Shown one piece after another: positions 43,350-52,471 of a DNA stretch of 64,000 bases (position 1 is its first letter; every line of letters begins with the position of its first letter). The stretch covers positions 1 through 64,000 of the forward strand of contig JAEVYY010000014.1 in the NCBI GenBank assembly GCA_023392535.1, read 5' to 3'. The notes under the pieces are model-generated. The model had not been told where the DNA came from and did no database searches. It saw only the letters and a program-made list of their open reading frames with translations. The stretch comes from Bacillota bacterium. Its GTDB lineage: Bacteria; Bacillota; Clostridia; Lachnospirales; Lachnospiraceae. A program made the translations under genes and the position numbers.

Positions 43350-44564
43350 GTGACAATTATTGATAATAAGAAAGAAATAAAATGTCTCATTGAAGAAATT
43401 GACTGTCAGAATAGCATCAATGCACTTAGATATAAGGAACCTACATGTATAGATCAAGATATATCTAATGAAAAAGTAATAGAATCTGTGGATGAATTTG
43501 AAATCCAAAATTATGTGGATGATCATAGCAGTACAGATAAATTGCCACTGGGAAATATAATAGATGCTGTTCCGGATGGGAACTGTGTGGTTGAAGAGGT
43601 AGACTGCAGAAAGTCTCTCATTAGCATTGGATATCATCGCAGTGAAGAAGAAAAAGAAAGAATAGTAGATGTAAATAATGGAATGCACCAACATGATAGT
43701 AAGAGTTCTGTTGAGGCGATGAAACCTAAAGAAGATGTTTCTGGCAAGAATGTGGCAGATGCAACGGCTGCTCAACTGCAAATAGATTACAGTAAACTGA
43801 TAGATATTTCTAAGTTTTTTTCCGAATTCGATATCAATAAATTTGTAAGCTCCAGCATTATTGCATCTGTTGTAGATTATACGTCTGACAATAAAGTAGC
43901 CGATAATCAGGATGAAAAAGAAAAAGAGATGTCGAAAAATTCCAATCTATTAACGAAAGAAGAATCGGAGGATAGAGAGGAAATCTTAATCAATGGAGAA
44001 ATGGATACTTCTATAGTTACAAATTGCGAGGATGAGTTGAATCGCATAGAGGGAGTAGAAACAATAGATAATATAGAAAACACCGAAGAGGTGGAGACTA
44101 ATCAAAGAGTGGAATCCAGTAATAAGATAGAAACCGGTATGAATATGGAGAGTAACAGTAATGTTTTCCAAAGTAGTAATTTTTTAAAAGGAGAATGGGC
44201 CAAAAAGGTATTACATACTGGAAAAAGGCATCTGGAAAACAAAATTGGTTTTTTAAGTCTGCTTTCGGTATTAGGATTTGCTGGGATCTTTACGGAGACA
44301 AAAGCATGCCTTGGGTTTTTCGTATTTTTATATTTTATCCGGTATTTTTATTTGGATCAGGATGATAACTTGAAAAGTAGTATACTAAAAGCTTCAAAAG
44401 TTGGATTCTTTACAAGTATCTTTATTTCTACACTAACCGTTGTATTGTGGCTACTCATCCATAAAGGTCTGCTATTCTCTCTTGGACTGAGTATCGGTAT
44501 GGCGGTATCCGTTATTGCTTTTATCATTATAGTAGAAGTGTGCATGAAAAAACATTCTAAATAA
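43350..44564 (+). CDS. Unrecognised acidic protein with internal Cys repeats and C-terminal membrane domain
   Basis: 404 residues, not assignable to a known family. Residues 12-28 (CLIEEIDCQNSINALRY) and 79-95 (CVVEEVDCRKSLISIGY) are two copies of a CxxEExDCxxS...Y unit. Residues 100-290 are acidic, Ser/Asn/Glu-rich and probably disordered. Residues about 300-400 hold four hydrophobic segments (FLSLLSVLGFAGIF, CLGFFVFLYFI, VGFFTSIFISTLTVVLWLLI, LGLSIGMAVSVIAFIIIVEV). The layout suggests a long cytosolic or surface arm on a small membrane anchor. GTG at 43350 overlaps the only GAGGTG site; a rare ATT start at 43359 is also possible. It is divergent from the glycan operon. Confidence 0.55.
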   Translation: MTIIDNKKEIKCLIEEIDCQNSINALRYKEPTCIDQDISNEKVIESVDEFEIQNYVDDHSSTDKLPLGNIIDAVPDGNCVVEEVDCRKSLISIGYHRSEEEKERIVDVNNGMHQHDSKSSVEAMKPKEDVSGKNVADATAAQLQIDYSKLIDISKFFSEFDINKFVSSSIIASVVDYTSDNKVADNQDEKEKEMSKNSNLLTKEESEDREEILINGEMDTSIVTNCEDELNRIEGVETIDNIENTEEVETNQRVESSNKIETGMNMESNSNVFQSSNFLKGEWAKKVLHTGKRHLENKIGFLSLLSVLGFAGIFTETKACLGFFVFLYFIRYFYLDQDDNLKSSILKASKVGFFTSIFISTLTVVLWLLIHKGLLFSLGLSIGMAVSVIAFIIIVEVCMKKHSK

Positions 44565-44582
44565 AGTCAAAGTAAACAGAAA

Positions 44583-44621
44583 AAGAATCATTTATCCGAA
44601 AGGATTGAGTGGTTCTTTTTT
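44583..44621 (+). terminator. Intrinsic terminator with GAAA loop
   Basis: An imperfect stem of about 15 bp closed by a GAAA tetraloop and followed by T residues, downstream of the repeat/membrane protein gene. Confidence 0.75.
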
Positions 44622-44640
44622 GTTTCTTGTGCTATGTTTA

Positions 44641-44649
44641 TGGTATAAT
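44641..44649 (+). promoter_or_regulatory. Extended -10 promoter of the diguanylate cyclase
   Basis: TGGTATAAT is a perfect extended -10 element. No good -35 is visible, as is common for this promoter type. Confidence 0.55.
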
Positions 44650-44692
44650 AAGTGAAAAAAAACCGGAAATGCATGCTGGAGGAGGACATACT

Positions 44693-46213
44693 ATGAGACG
44701 TAAATACATTATTACGTTATCCATAATAATTAGCATTGTATTTATAGTAATTATATATTATTATTTATTTTCTCTCAGAAAAATCAGTGACATTTATTTA
44801 GAAAAGACAAAAGAGACAATACTGGAATTAAATAAAGATTTTTTGAAAGATAATGTCAATAATCTCATTTGTGAAATTGATTCTGCAAGAAAGACCAGAA
44901 AACAATATATGGATGATTTAGTAAGAAATACTTCATCTATTATACATCTGAAAAAGCCAGTGGAAATAAATAAGTTTGATAATTTTTTTATTAATTTTTT
45001 TATGGATCAATCAAGCACTGAAATATGGACCGTGCTTATCTGGGATAAGAAAGAGGATAAAGTGATCTATGACACACAGAATCTGGCAGCTAGTTCTTGG
45101 GCGGATACGTTAAGGTCGATTCAATCAGATCTGTCTTCTTATCGCTTGATAGAGCAAGGAGATCATATAGCTGTTTTTGGTATAAGCAAAAGTTATATTG
45201 ATAAACTGGTAAAGTTAGAAATTGCGGATCGAATCAGAAACTTAAAATTTGATGGGGAATCGTATATATGGGTGAATGAAATCTTAAATTATGAAGGTGG
45301 TAAGAACTACGCTATTAGAAGAATCCATCCAACGTTAACGCAGACAGAAGGTATGTATCTTTCAACAGATATGACAGATATAAAAGGAAACTTACCTTAT
45401 TTGACAGAAATTCAGGGCATCAATAAAGAGGGTGAAGTTTTCTTTTCCTATTATTTTAAAGAAAAATATAATAATAAAGTTTCTGAAAAATTGACGTATG
45501 CCAAATTATACAAAGATTTTGACTGGGTCATAGCCATGGGAATTTATGAAAAAGATTTGCAATCCTATATTAATCAAACAAATAAAGAAAGTGAAAGCCT
45601 GGTATCCAAACTTACATTAAATTTGGTACTTTTATTTTTAATAATATTGATAGTGAGTTATTCCTTGATTTTCATGATCGAGCAGTTATATTACCGATAT
45701 TCTAAAAGATTGTTAGAGTCTGAAGCCAATCAGGATACGCTCACGAAGGCAGAAAGTAGAAGGAGCGGTACAAAAGATTTAATCCGCGCTTTTAAAGATT
45801 ATAAAAAGAATGGATCTAATGCTTGTATCATGATGTTTGATATTGATTTTTTTAAAAGTATCAATGATACAAAAGGTCATGATGTTGGGGATCTGGTATT
45901 AGTTGAGATTGTAACAGCCATTCAGGAAGTGATTAGAAGCTCGGATAGAATTATCCGGTGGGGCGGCGACGAGTTCATTATCATTTTTTATGGTTTGACT
46001 AAAAAGTATGCTCTTACCTTCGGGGAAAATATTTTGTCTGTAGTTTCATCGCTTCGTATACCGACGGAAGAGGAAGAAATAAATACGACGGTATCTATCG
46101 GATTTTCCTATTTTATAAAGACGGATTCCGATTATACCGAAGTGTTAAAACGTGCTGATCAGGCATTATATAAATCTAAAATAGGTGGACGTAATCAGGT
46201 GAATATCATATAA
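44693..46213 (+). CDS. Membrane diguanylate cyclase with extracytoplasmic sensor
   Basis: A 506-residue protein. TM1 at about residues 5-25 and TM2 at about 300-325 (LTLNLVLLFLIILIVSYSLIFMI) enclose an extracytoplasmic Cache-like sensor containing GESYIWVNEILNYEGGKNYAIRRIHP and FDWVIAMGIYEKDL. The GGDEF domain follows, with the intact active site RWGGDEF and an I-site RSSD exactly five residues upstream, so it should make c-di-GMP from GTP and be product-inhibited. ATG at 44693 follows GGAGGAGG; the upstream ATG-like start at 44609 overlaps the terminator and promoter and is rejected. Confidence 0.9.
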   Translation: MRRKYIITLSIIISIVFIVIIYYYLFSLRKISDIYLEKTKETILELNKDFLKDNVNNLICEIDSARKTRKQYMDDLVRNTSSIIHLKKPVEINKFDNFFINFFMDQSSTEIWTVLIWDKKEDKVIYDTQNLAASSWADTLRSIQSDLSSYRLIEQGDHIAVFGISKSYIDKLVKLEIADRIRNLKFDGESYIWVNEILNYEGGKNYAIRRIHPTLTQTEGMYLSTDMTDIKGNLPYLTEIQGINKEGEVFFSYYFKEKYNNKVSEKLTYAKLYKDFDWVIAMGIYEKDLQSYINQTNKESESLVSKLTLNLVLLFLIILIVSYSLIFMIEQLYYRYSKRLLESEANQDTLTKAESRRSGTKDLIRAFKDYKKNGSNACIMMFDIDFFKSINDTKGHDVGDLVLVEIVTAIQEVIRSSDRIIRWGGDEFIIIFYGLTKKYALTFGENILSVVSSLRIPTEEEEINTTVSIGFSYFIKTDSDYTEVLKRADQALYKSKIGGRNQVNII

Positions 46214-46284
46214 GTCGTTAACTAGAGCGAATTTCCTTATGCAAACTGACATATAATAAGGCAAACAGTAATCAGAGGAAAATC

Positions 46285-47562
46285 ATGATTATACACGTAG
46301 TTCAAAAGGGCGAAACGATTGATACGATAGCACAAAAATATGGAGTATCGAAGAGCAGGTTAATGCTTGAAAATAATATTGAGAACCCAAATAGACTAGT
46401 GGTTGGAGAAGCTATCGTAGTACTGTATCCGGAAGTGGTTTATACCATACAAGAGGGTGATACATTATTTGACATTGCAGATAACTTTAAGGTATCTGTC
46501 ATGCAGCTTCTCAGAAATAACCCCTATCTGTCTGATAGAAAAAATATTTATCCAGGTGAAACGATTGTAATCAGCTATCAGGGAGAAAAAATCAGAAAAA
46601 TAACCATCAATGCTTATGCATATCCTTTTATTGACATAAATATTTTAAAAAAGACGTTGCCTTTTTTGACATATTTGACGGTTTATAGCTATGAGGCATC
46701 CGCAGACGGAGAAGTAGATGATATCGATGATACTGGTATCATAGAGCTGGCGAAGGGTTACGGTGTAGCTCCTCTAATGATGATATCCGCGACATCTAAG
46801 TCTCTGGAAGAAGAAATCAATGTGGTACATTCGATTCTTTCCAGTAAGGAAAAACAAGAACGGCTCTATCGGAATATCGTAAACATATTACAGACAAAAG
46901 GGTACATTGGTGTAAATTTTAATACCCCATATATAGCTCCTGGTGATCGCAAAGCCTATGAAGACTTTATCGTAGAGTTTGCAGAGCGACTATCCGAACA
47001 AGGGTATGAAATCTACAATACCTTTAGTGTGCGGATATTTCAAATATTAACCGGGACTATCTATTCGGGCATTGATTATGCCAGGATTGGTCAGGCCGTA
47101 GATGGTATCTTATTAGTAAATTATATCTTTGGTTATTCGGAAGGGATACCCAGCGGATCGACCTCAATGGAAAGCTTAGAGCGCTTCATTGAATATACGA
47201 CCAGGGTAGTTGACTCAGAGAAACTAAACGTAGGAGTCCCCGTAATCGGATATTTGTGGAGATATCCGTATATACCTATTTCATCGAAGGGTCTGGCTGT
47301 CAGCTATGAGACAGCTATTGAGACTGCTTATCAGAATGATGCGGAAATCTTTTATGACGAAACGACGAGTACAGCCTATTTTCAATTTATTACAGACTAT
47401 GAATATATCGTACGTTTCTGGGATGCAAGAAGCATCGATAGCTTTGTTAAATTAGTACCTGAATTTGATCTGAATGGAATCAGTATCTGGAATATCATGA
47501 GCTGGTTCGCGCAGTCCTGGCTGGTCATAAATTCTCAGTATGAAATTGATAAGATAATATAA
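46285..47562 (+). CDS. LysM-GH18 (YaaH/SleL-like) protein with mutated active site
   Basis: A 425-residue protein: LysM 1 at residues 1-48 (HVVQKGETIDTIAQKYGVSKSRL), LysM 2 at 51-98 (YTIQEGDTLFDIADNFKVSVMQLL), and a GH18 TIM barrel from about 105. In active SleL/YaaH enzymes the barrel has GxNxDFE. Here the same position reads GVNFNTPYI, so the catalytic Asp and Glu are replaced (N213, P215), while the flanking Y.G and APGDRKAYEDFI are conserved. It should bind peptidoglycan or spore cortex through LysM but is unlikely to cut it. No signal peptide is visible, as for spore-coat YaaH-type proteins. Confidence 0.82.
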   Translation: MIIHVVQKGETIDTIAQKYGVSKSRLMLENNIENPNRLVVGEAIVVLYPEVVYTIQEGDTLFDIADNFKVSVMQLLRNNPYLSDRKNIYPGETIVISYQGEKIRKITINAYAYPFIDINILKKTLPFLTYLTVYSYEASADGEVDDIDDTGIIELAKGYGVAPLMMISATSKSLEEEINVVHSILSSKEKQERLYRNIVNILQTKGYIGVNFNTPYIAPGDRKAYEDFIVEFAERLSEQGYEIYNTFSVRIFQILTGTIYSGIDYARIGQAVDGILLVNYIFGYSEGIPSGSTSMESLERFIEYTTRVVDSEKLNVGVPVIGYLWRYPYIPISSKGLAVSYETAIETAYQNDAEIFYDETTSTAYFQFITDYEYIVRFWDARSIDSFVKLVPEFDLNGISIWNIMSWFAQSWLVINSQYEIDKII

Positions 47563-47710
47563 AATAGCTTGAATAAAACGGTATTGATACTGCTAAAGGA
47601 TATAATGTTATAAAGTATCAGTACCTTTTTTGTGCTGAAATAGGAGTGACTTTTTTGGTGAAATATGGTATATTTAAGTACACAAATACAAAGGAAGGTT
47701 GGGATGTTCT

Positions 47711-48574
47711 ATGGGAGAAATCAGAATTGTTATTGTTGATGATTCGTCTTTCTCAATTGCTTTAATAAGAGACGTTCTTGAAGAAAATGGGTTTAAAGTG
47801 GTCGGTGAAGCAGGTTCTCTGGAAGAGATGAAGAAGGTCGTAAAGGAGACAAAACCTTCTTTGGTGACTATGGATATGACATTGCCAGGAACGGATGGAT
47901 TAGAATGTACACGGGCGATCCATGAAATTGATGATTCCATTAAAGTAATTGTAGTAAGTTCCATGATGGATGATGAAATCGTAAAAGAAGCAAAAAAGAA
48001 TAAAGTTTCGGCCTATATTCAAAAACCGGTAGATTCGGATGAACTGATTACTGCAATTAACAGGGTCATGGATTCAGAAAAACTGTACCAGTTTTTAGAT
48101 ACCGAATACTTTACTGCGTTCAAAGAAGCCTTAATGGATGGCTTGAATAAAATGACCAAAACAATGCTTACTTATAAAGATGAATATGTCAGTGATAAGG
48201 AATGTGAATCGGATGGATTGACCGTCATTATTGGTATTATTGGTAAATTTTCAGGCAGGATGCTGATTGATCTTTCTCTGGATTCTGCACTTTTGCTGGC
48301 ATCCTCTGTTTTAAAAAGAGAACCTAAGAGCAATGATGAAATGATGGCTGCTATAGGAGAATTTGCAAATATTATTTCAGGAAATGCATGTTCTATCTTA
48401 AACAGAAAAAACAAGGCGTTGGGTCTGCGTGTAGCACCGCCTTCTATATTGCGGGGAGAAAGCGTTCTTATATCTGCTCCTAATTTTAAGACTATGACTG
48501 CAATAGCGGATACAAATTTTGGTAAATTACTGCTTAATGTAGGCTTTAAAAGGGGTGAAGAAAAGTGGATGTAA
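47711..48574 (+). CDS. Receiver-CheX fusion protein
   Basis: A 287-residue protein. The receiver domain at residues 1-120 has D10, D11, phospho-acceptor D55 in LVTMDMTLPG and Lys in YIQKPVD. A CheX-type domain at about 135-287 (LTVIIGIIGKFSGRMLIDLSLDSALLLAS, then AIGEFANIISGNAC with the ExxN phosphatase signature) follows. CheX-family domains dephosphorylate CheY-P, so the fusion may be a self-dephosphorylating or phosphate-sink regulator. ATG at 47711 follows AAGGAAGG. The 3' end overlaps the next gene by 10 bases. Confidence 0.83.
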   Translation: MGEIRIVIVDDSSFSIALIRDVLEENGFKVVGEAGSLEEMKKVVKETKPSLVTMDMTLPGTDGLECTRAIHEIDDSIKVIVVSSMMDDEIVKEAKKNKVSAYIQKPVDSDELITAINRVMDSEKLYQFLDTEYFTAFKEALMDGLNKMTKTMLTYKDEYVSDKECESDGLTVIIGIIGKFSGRMLIDLSLDSALLLASSVLKREPKSNDEMMAAIGEFANIISGNACSILNRKNKALGLRVAPPSILRGESVLISAPNFKTMTAIADTNFGKLLLNVGFKRGEEKWM

Positions 48575-49023
48575 AATATGTGAATCCTTTTATAGAATCC
48601 TTTACAACTGTTATGCCTCAGCTTGGATTTGGAAGTGTACAAAAAGGGAAATTAAGTGTAAAAGGCAGAGAACTGACAAGTTCAGGAGTCATTATAATCG
48701 TAGGTATTGTGGGCGCTATAAGGGGTAATGTTGTATATACAATAGATATAGAAAGTGCGAAGAAGATTGCCTCCACTATGATGATGGGTATGGAAGTAAC
48801 GGAATTTGATGAAATGTCAAAAAGTGCAGTTTCTGAACTGACGAATATGTTGACAGCCAATGCAGCGACTTGTTTCGCAAATATAGGAATTTCCATTGAT
48901 ATTTCCACGCCGACACTGTTGCAGGGAGACGATGTTTTAGTTAAGATGAGTTCAGATCAGGTATTGTGCATACAGTTACTGACAGATAATATTCCAATTG
49001 AAATTAATATTGCCTTTGAATAG
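48565..49023 (+). CDS. cheX: CheX-family chemotaxis phosphatase
   Basis: A 152-residue stand-alone CheX protein: NPFIESFTTVMPQLGF at the start, GVIIIVGIVGAIRGNVVYTIDIESAKKIASTMM, and ExxN as SELTNMLTANAAT. CheX dephosphorylates CheY-P in chemotaxis of many Firmicutes and spirochaetes. GTG start with AAAAGGGGTG, overlapping the fusion gene, so the two are co-translated. No CheA or CheY is nearby; the methyl-accepting receptor at 53706 is a possible upstream input. Confidence 0.85.
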   Translation: MDVKYVNPFIESFTTVMPQLGFGSVQKGKLSVKGRELTSSGVIIIVGIVGAIRGNVVYTIDIESAKKIASTMMMGMEVTEFDEMSKSAVSELTNMLTANAATCFANIGISIDISTPTLLQGDDVLVKMSSDQVLCIQLLTDNIPIEINIAFE

Positions 49024-49118
49024 AATGATTACATAGTGACTGCGCATTTTATAAGATATGGGACTGATAAAATTGGTTATACTAGTAGTAAAGTCTCATC
49101 GGAGAAAATAGAATGTTG

Positions 49119-49147
49119 TTGACATAGGTAAAAAACTCTGATATTAT
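49119..49147 (+). promoter_or_regulatory. Promoter of the manganese riboswitch and ATPase
   Basis: TTGACA at 49119-49124 and TATTAT at 49142-49147 with a 17-base spacer. Transcription would start a few bases before the riboswitch. Confidence 0.75.
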
Positions 49148-49159
49148 TCATTTATTCAT

Positions 49160-49255
49160 AAAAAGGGAGTAGTTCGCAGAATTAATTTCTGTGATATAAG
49201 TCGTCAGTACGTGTGAAAGCACCGGCGTATATCGTAAGGAACGAGACTTTTATTG
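49160..49255 (+). promoter_or_regulatory. yybP-ykoY (Mn2+) riboswitch aptamer
   Basis: The conserved blocks of this class appear in order: AAAAGGGAGTAG (49161-49172), AGTCGTCAGTACGTGTGAAAG, CACCGGCGTATATCGTAAGG and AACGAGACTTTT. The outer P1 helix is formed by AAAAG at the 5' end and CTTTT at the 3' end. These RNAs bind Mn2+ and commonly turn on exporters and P-type ATPases, which agrees with the gene that follows. The class is recognised from memory of the consensus. Confidence 0.85.
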
Positions 49256-49296
49256 TATCAATATTATTATATTGTACAATAGAGGTCTTTTTTTTT
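49244..49296 (+). terminator. Riboswitch-controlled terminator
   Basis: AGACTTTTATTGTA (49244-49257) pairs with TACAATAGAGGTCT (49275-49288) over 14 bp with two G-U pairs, followed by eight T residues. Its 5' arm includes the 3' strand of the aptamer's P1, so ligand binding that stabilises P1 would prevent termination: an ON switch for Mn2+. Confidence 0.8.
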
Positions 49297-49326
49297 ACCT
49301 CTATTGGGAAAAGGAGAAAAATAGTT

Positions 49327-51927
49327 ATGAGAGATTGGTATCAGCTAACATGTGCCGAAACTTTTCAAAAATTGGGGGTAACCAGTGATGGTTGGACAAC
49401 AGAAGAGGCAAACAGGCTATTGCTAGAAAATGGTCCAAATGAACTAAAGGAGGGAAAGAAGAAGACTGTCTTACAAGTCTTTTTGAGCCAGTTTTTTGAT
49501 CTGTTAGTTTTGATTTTAATTAGCGCCGCTATTATTTCAATTTTTTCAGGTAATGGGGAAAGTTCCATTGTTATTTTTGTAGTGATTCTTCTAAATGCTG
49601 TTTTAGGAACAATACAATACGTAAAGGCAGAAAAATCACTTGATAGCTTAAAATCATTATCATCTCCCAATGCAAATGTAATGCGGGATGGATTGAAAAC
49701 GGTAGAAGTTTCTAAAAACATCGTTCCAGGCGATATTATTATGCTACAGGCTGGAGATTTAGTAGTTGCAGACGGAAAAATAATTGAAAATTTTTCCTTA
49801 CAAGTCAATGAAAGTTCTCTGACGGGAGAGTCTACAAATGTAGATAAGTCAGTGACAGAGTTAGAGAATGGAGTCCCGCTAGCAGACCGAATCAATATGG
49901 TATATGCAGGGAGTCTTGTAACCTACGGACGTGCAACTGTGGTAGTAACGGCAACTGGAATGAATACGGAGATTGGTAAGATCGCAACATTAATGAATGT
50001 TGCAAAAGAAGAAAAATCTCCAATGCAGAAAAATTTGGATCAGTTCAGTAAGCATCTTGCATTTGCCATATTAATGATATGTCTGGCTGTATTCGCGTTA
50101 AGTATGTATCGAAAAATAGAGCTATTGGATTCTTTGATGTTTGCCGTAGCTTTGGCCGTTGCGGCAATACCAGAGGCACTTGGATCTATTGTAACAATAG
50201 TACAGGCCATGGGAACACAAAAAATGACTAAAGAAAATGCGATTATAAAAGATTTAAAGGCAGTGGAAAGTCTGGGATGTGTTTCTGTTATCTGCTCTGA
50301 CAAAACAGGCACTTTAACACAGAATAAAATGACGGTTCAGGATATTTATATTGGTGAAGAAGTGATTACGGCAGAAAAACTGAATCTGAAAAGTAGATTG
50401 CACCGATATTTATTATATAATGCTATTTTAAGTAACGATTCCAGCATTATTGATGGAAAAGGGGTGGGAGATCCCACGGAATTTGCATTACTTGAAATGT
50501 TTCGTAAAGTCGGTATTTCAGAAGAGGATATTCGGAGCATGGCATACCGCTTAGAGGAGTATCCATTTGATTCAGATAGGAAGCTGATGAGTACTAAGTA
50601 CTGCCTTCATGGAATACCACATATTTTGACAAAGGGCGCTCTTGATGTGTTATTGGAGCGTTGTGTGAATATTTATTCTTCAAATGGGGTACGCGGATTA
50701 ACACAGGAAGATCGGGATGCGATTCTGCAGCAAAATCATATTTTTTCGGAAAATGGATTACGTGTATTAGCGTTCGCATATAAAGAGTCTGATGAACAAC
50801 TGACGAAAGAAACGGAGTATGACTTCACCTTTTTGGGATTGGTATCTTTAATCGATCCCCCAAGAGAAGAATCCAAGCAAGCGGTAAAAGATGCAGTTCG
50901 TGCAGGCATCAAAACAATTATGATTACCGGAGATCATAAGGTTACAGCGACTGCAATAGCTAAGCAGATCGGTATCTTTAAGGAGGGGGACATCTCTGTT
51001 CATGGTGTAGAATTAGAGAAGATGACGGAGGAAGAGTTGAACCAAAAAATTGCACATATTTCAGTATATGCGCGTGTTTCTCCGGAACATAAAATACGTA
51101 TCGTAGAGGCATGGCAGAAGAGAGGCAATATCGTTTCCATGACGGGTGACGGCGTCAATGATGCGCCTGCGTTAAAGAAAGCGGATATTGGAGTTGCTAT
51201 GGGAATTACAGGTACCGAGGTATCAAAGGATGCAGCTTCCATGATATTGGCAGATGATAACTTTGCCACCATTATGAAAGCAGTTGCGAATGGTAGGAAT
51301 GTTTATCGGAATATTAAGAATGCTATTTTATTTTTACTATCAGGAAATATGGCTGGAATATTAGCGGTACTGTATACAACTGTTATGAATCTTCCTCTTC
51401 CTTTTGCACCAGTGCATTTATTATTTATAAATTTACTCACAGATTCGCTTCCTGCTATTGCAATTGGTATGGAATCTCCGGAGCAAGATTTATTATCTCT
51501 AAAACCAAGAAATCCAAAAACAAGTATTTTAACAAAAGATTTAATGTGGTTGATTTTAGCTCAGGGAGCACTGATTGCAAGCAGCACGATGTTCTCCTAT
51601 TATCAAGGAATGGAGATTAATGAAGCTACGGCAAGTACCATGGCTTTCGCAACGCTCGCACTTGCACGACTATTCCATGGATTCAATTGCAGGAGCAGGC
51701 ATTCAATCTTTGAAATAGGAATTATGAGTAATAAATATAGCATTGCCGCTTTTATTACTGGCGTAATCCTGTTGATGACAGTAATTTTTGTACCCATGCT
51801 GCATGGACTATTCAGTATTGCTTCATTAAGCATTATGCAAATAGGGTGCATCGTGTTATTTGCATTGCTTCCGACGATTGTAATACAAGTGGTTAAACTG
51901 TTCGTATTTGTAAAAAATGAAGAGTAA
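49327..51927 (+). CDS. P-type cation-transporting ATPase (P2A type, Mn2+/Ca2+)
   Basis: An 866-residue P-type ATPase: N-terminal cytosolic part, actuator domain with TGES, phosphorylation site D325 in CSDKTGTLT, hinge TGDGVNDAPALKKADIGVAMG, and about ten membrane helices. TM4 carries AAIPEALG, the PEGL-like ion-binding turn of SERCA-type pumps. The riboswitch implies export of Mn2+, although Ca2+ transport is common to the subfamily. The start is ATG at 49327 with AAGGAG at 49311-49316. The frame stays open upstream to 49213, but that would put 38 codons inside the riboswitch terminator. Confidence 0.9.
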   Translation: MRDWYQLTCAETFQKLGVTSDGWTTEEANRLLLENGPNELKEGKKKTVLQVFLSQFFDLLVLILISAAIISIFSGNGESSIVIFVVILLNAVLGTIQYVKAEKSLDSLKSLSSPNANVMRDGLKTVEVSKNIVPGDIIMLQAGDLVVADGKIIENFSLQVNESSLTGESTNVDKSVTELENGVPLADRINMVYAGSLVTYGRATVVVTATGMNTEIGKIATLMNVAKEEKSPMQKNLDQFSKHLAFAILMICLAVFALSMYRKIELLDSLMFAVALAVAAIPEALGSIVTIVQAMGTQKMTKENAIIKDLKAVESLGCVSVICSDKTGTLTQNKMTVQDIYIGEEVITAEKLNLKSRLHRYLLYNAILSNDSSIIDGKGVGDPTEFALLEMFRKVGISEEDIRSMAYRLEEYPFDSDRKLMSTKYCLHGIPHILTKGALDVLLERCVNIYSSNGVRGLTQEDRDAILQQNHIFSENGLRVLAFAYKESDEQLTKETEYDFTFLGLVSLIDPPREESKQAVKDAVRAGIKTIMITGDHKVTATAIAKQIGIFKEGDISVHGVELEKMTEEELNQKIAHISVYARVSPEHKIRIVEAWQKRGNIVSMTGDGVNDAPALKKADIGVAMGITGTEVSKDAASMILADDNFATIMKAVANGRNVYRNIKNAILFLLSGNMAGILAVLYTTVMNLPLPFAPVHLLFINLLTDSLPAIAIGMESPEQDLLSLKPRNPKTSILTKDLMWLILAQGALIASSTMFSYYQGMEINEATASTMAFATLALARLFHGFNCRSRHSIFEIGIMSNKYSIAAFITGVILLMTVIFVPMLHGLFSIASLSIMQIGCIVLFALLPTIVIQVVKLFVFVKNEE

Positions 51928-52005
51928 ATGGGATTGATAAAATTGAGCGGAAATGCTAATATAATTTAAAAGAATGGATATAAATAGGAAGGAGAATTTA
52001 GTAGA

Positions 52006-52383
52006 ATGAAAAAAGAAATTAAATTTTTAAGATGCAAACATTGTGGTAATATAATTACATTTATGAAAGAGTCAGGTGCGCCTGTTATATGTTGTGGGGA
52101 ACCAATGGCTGAGCTCAAAGCGAATGCGAGCGATGGAGCAACAGAAAAGCATGTACCAGTGGTTAGTAAAAGTGAAGGAAAGATACAAGTGGCGATTGGA
52201 TCTGTGCCTCATCCAATGTTAACAGAACATTATATTGAATGGATTGCCTGTGTAACGGATGAAAAAGTTGAATTTAGATTTTTAGAGCCAGGAGTGGATC
52301 CTGTTGCTGAATTTTATCATATGAATTCTGGAACCGTATATGAATATTGTAATTTACATGGTTTATGGAAAGCAGACTTTTAA
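52006..52383 (+). CDS. dfx: Desulfoferrodoxin / class I superoxide reductase
   Basis: A 125-residue protein. Center I is the rubredoxin-like Fe(Cys)4 site: C10, C13, C29 and C30. Center II is the Fe(His)4Cys superoxide-reductase site: H49, H69, H75, H118 and C115, with E47 and K48 of the TEKHVP lid. All ligands are intact, so it should reduce superoxide to hydrogen peroxide with electrons from rubredoxin or a similar donor. GGAAGGAG precedes the start. It lies between the riboswitch-controlled ATPase and ferritin, a metal/oxidative-stress block. Confidence 0.93.
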   Translation: MKKEIKFLRCKHCGNIITFMKESGAPVICCGEPMAELKANASDGATEKHVPVVSKSEGKIQVAIGSVPHPMLTEHYIEWIACVTDEKVEFRFLEPGVDPVAEFYHMNSGTVYEYCNLHGLWKADF

Positions 52384-52471
52384 TCCTACTATTCTAATGG
52401 GGTACAAGCAAGGTACATTTGAAATGACAACAAAGAGAGTTTCTCAGGTTGTAGAATAGGAGTTAATAACT

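Noticed and set aside
49213..49326. 38-codon N-terminal extension of the P-type ATPase
   Set aside because: It spans the riboswitch aptamer and terminator. The ATG at 49327 has the proper AAGGAG site and gives a normal family N-terminus.
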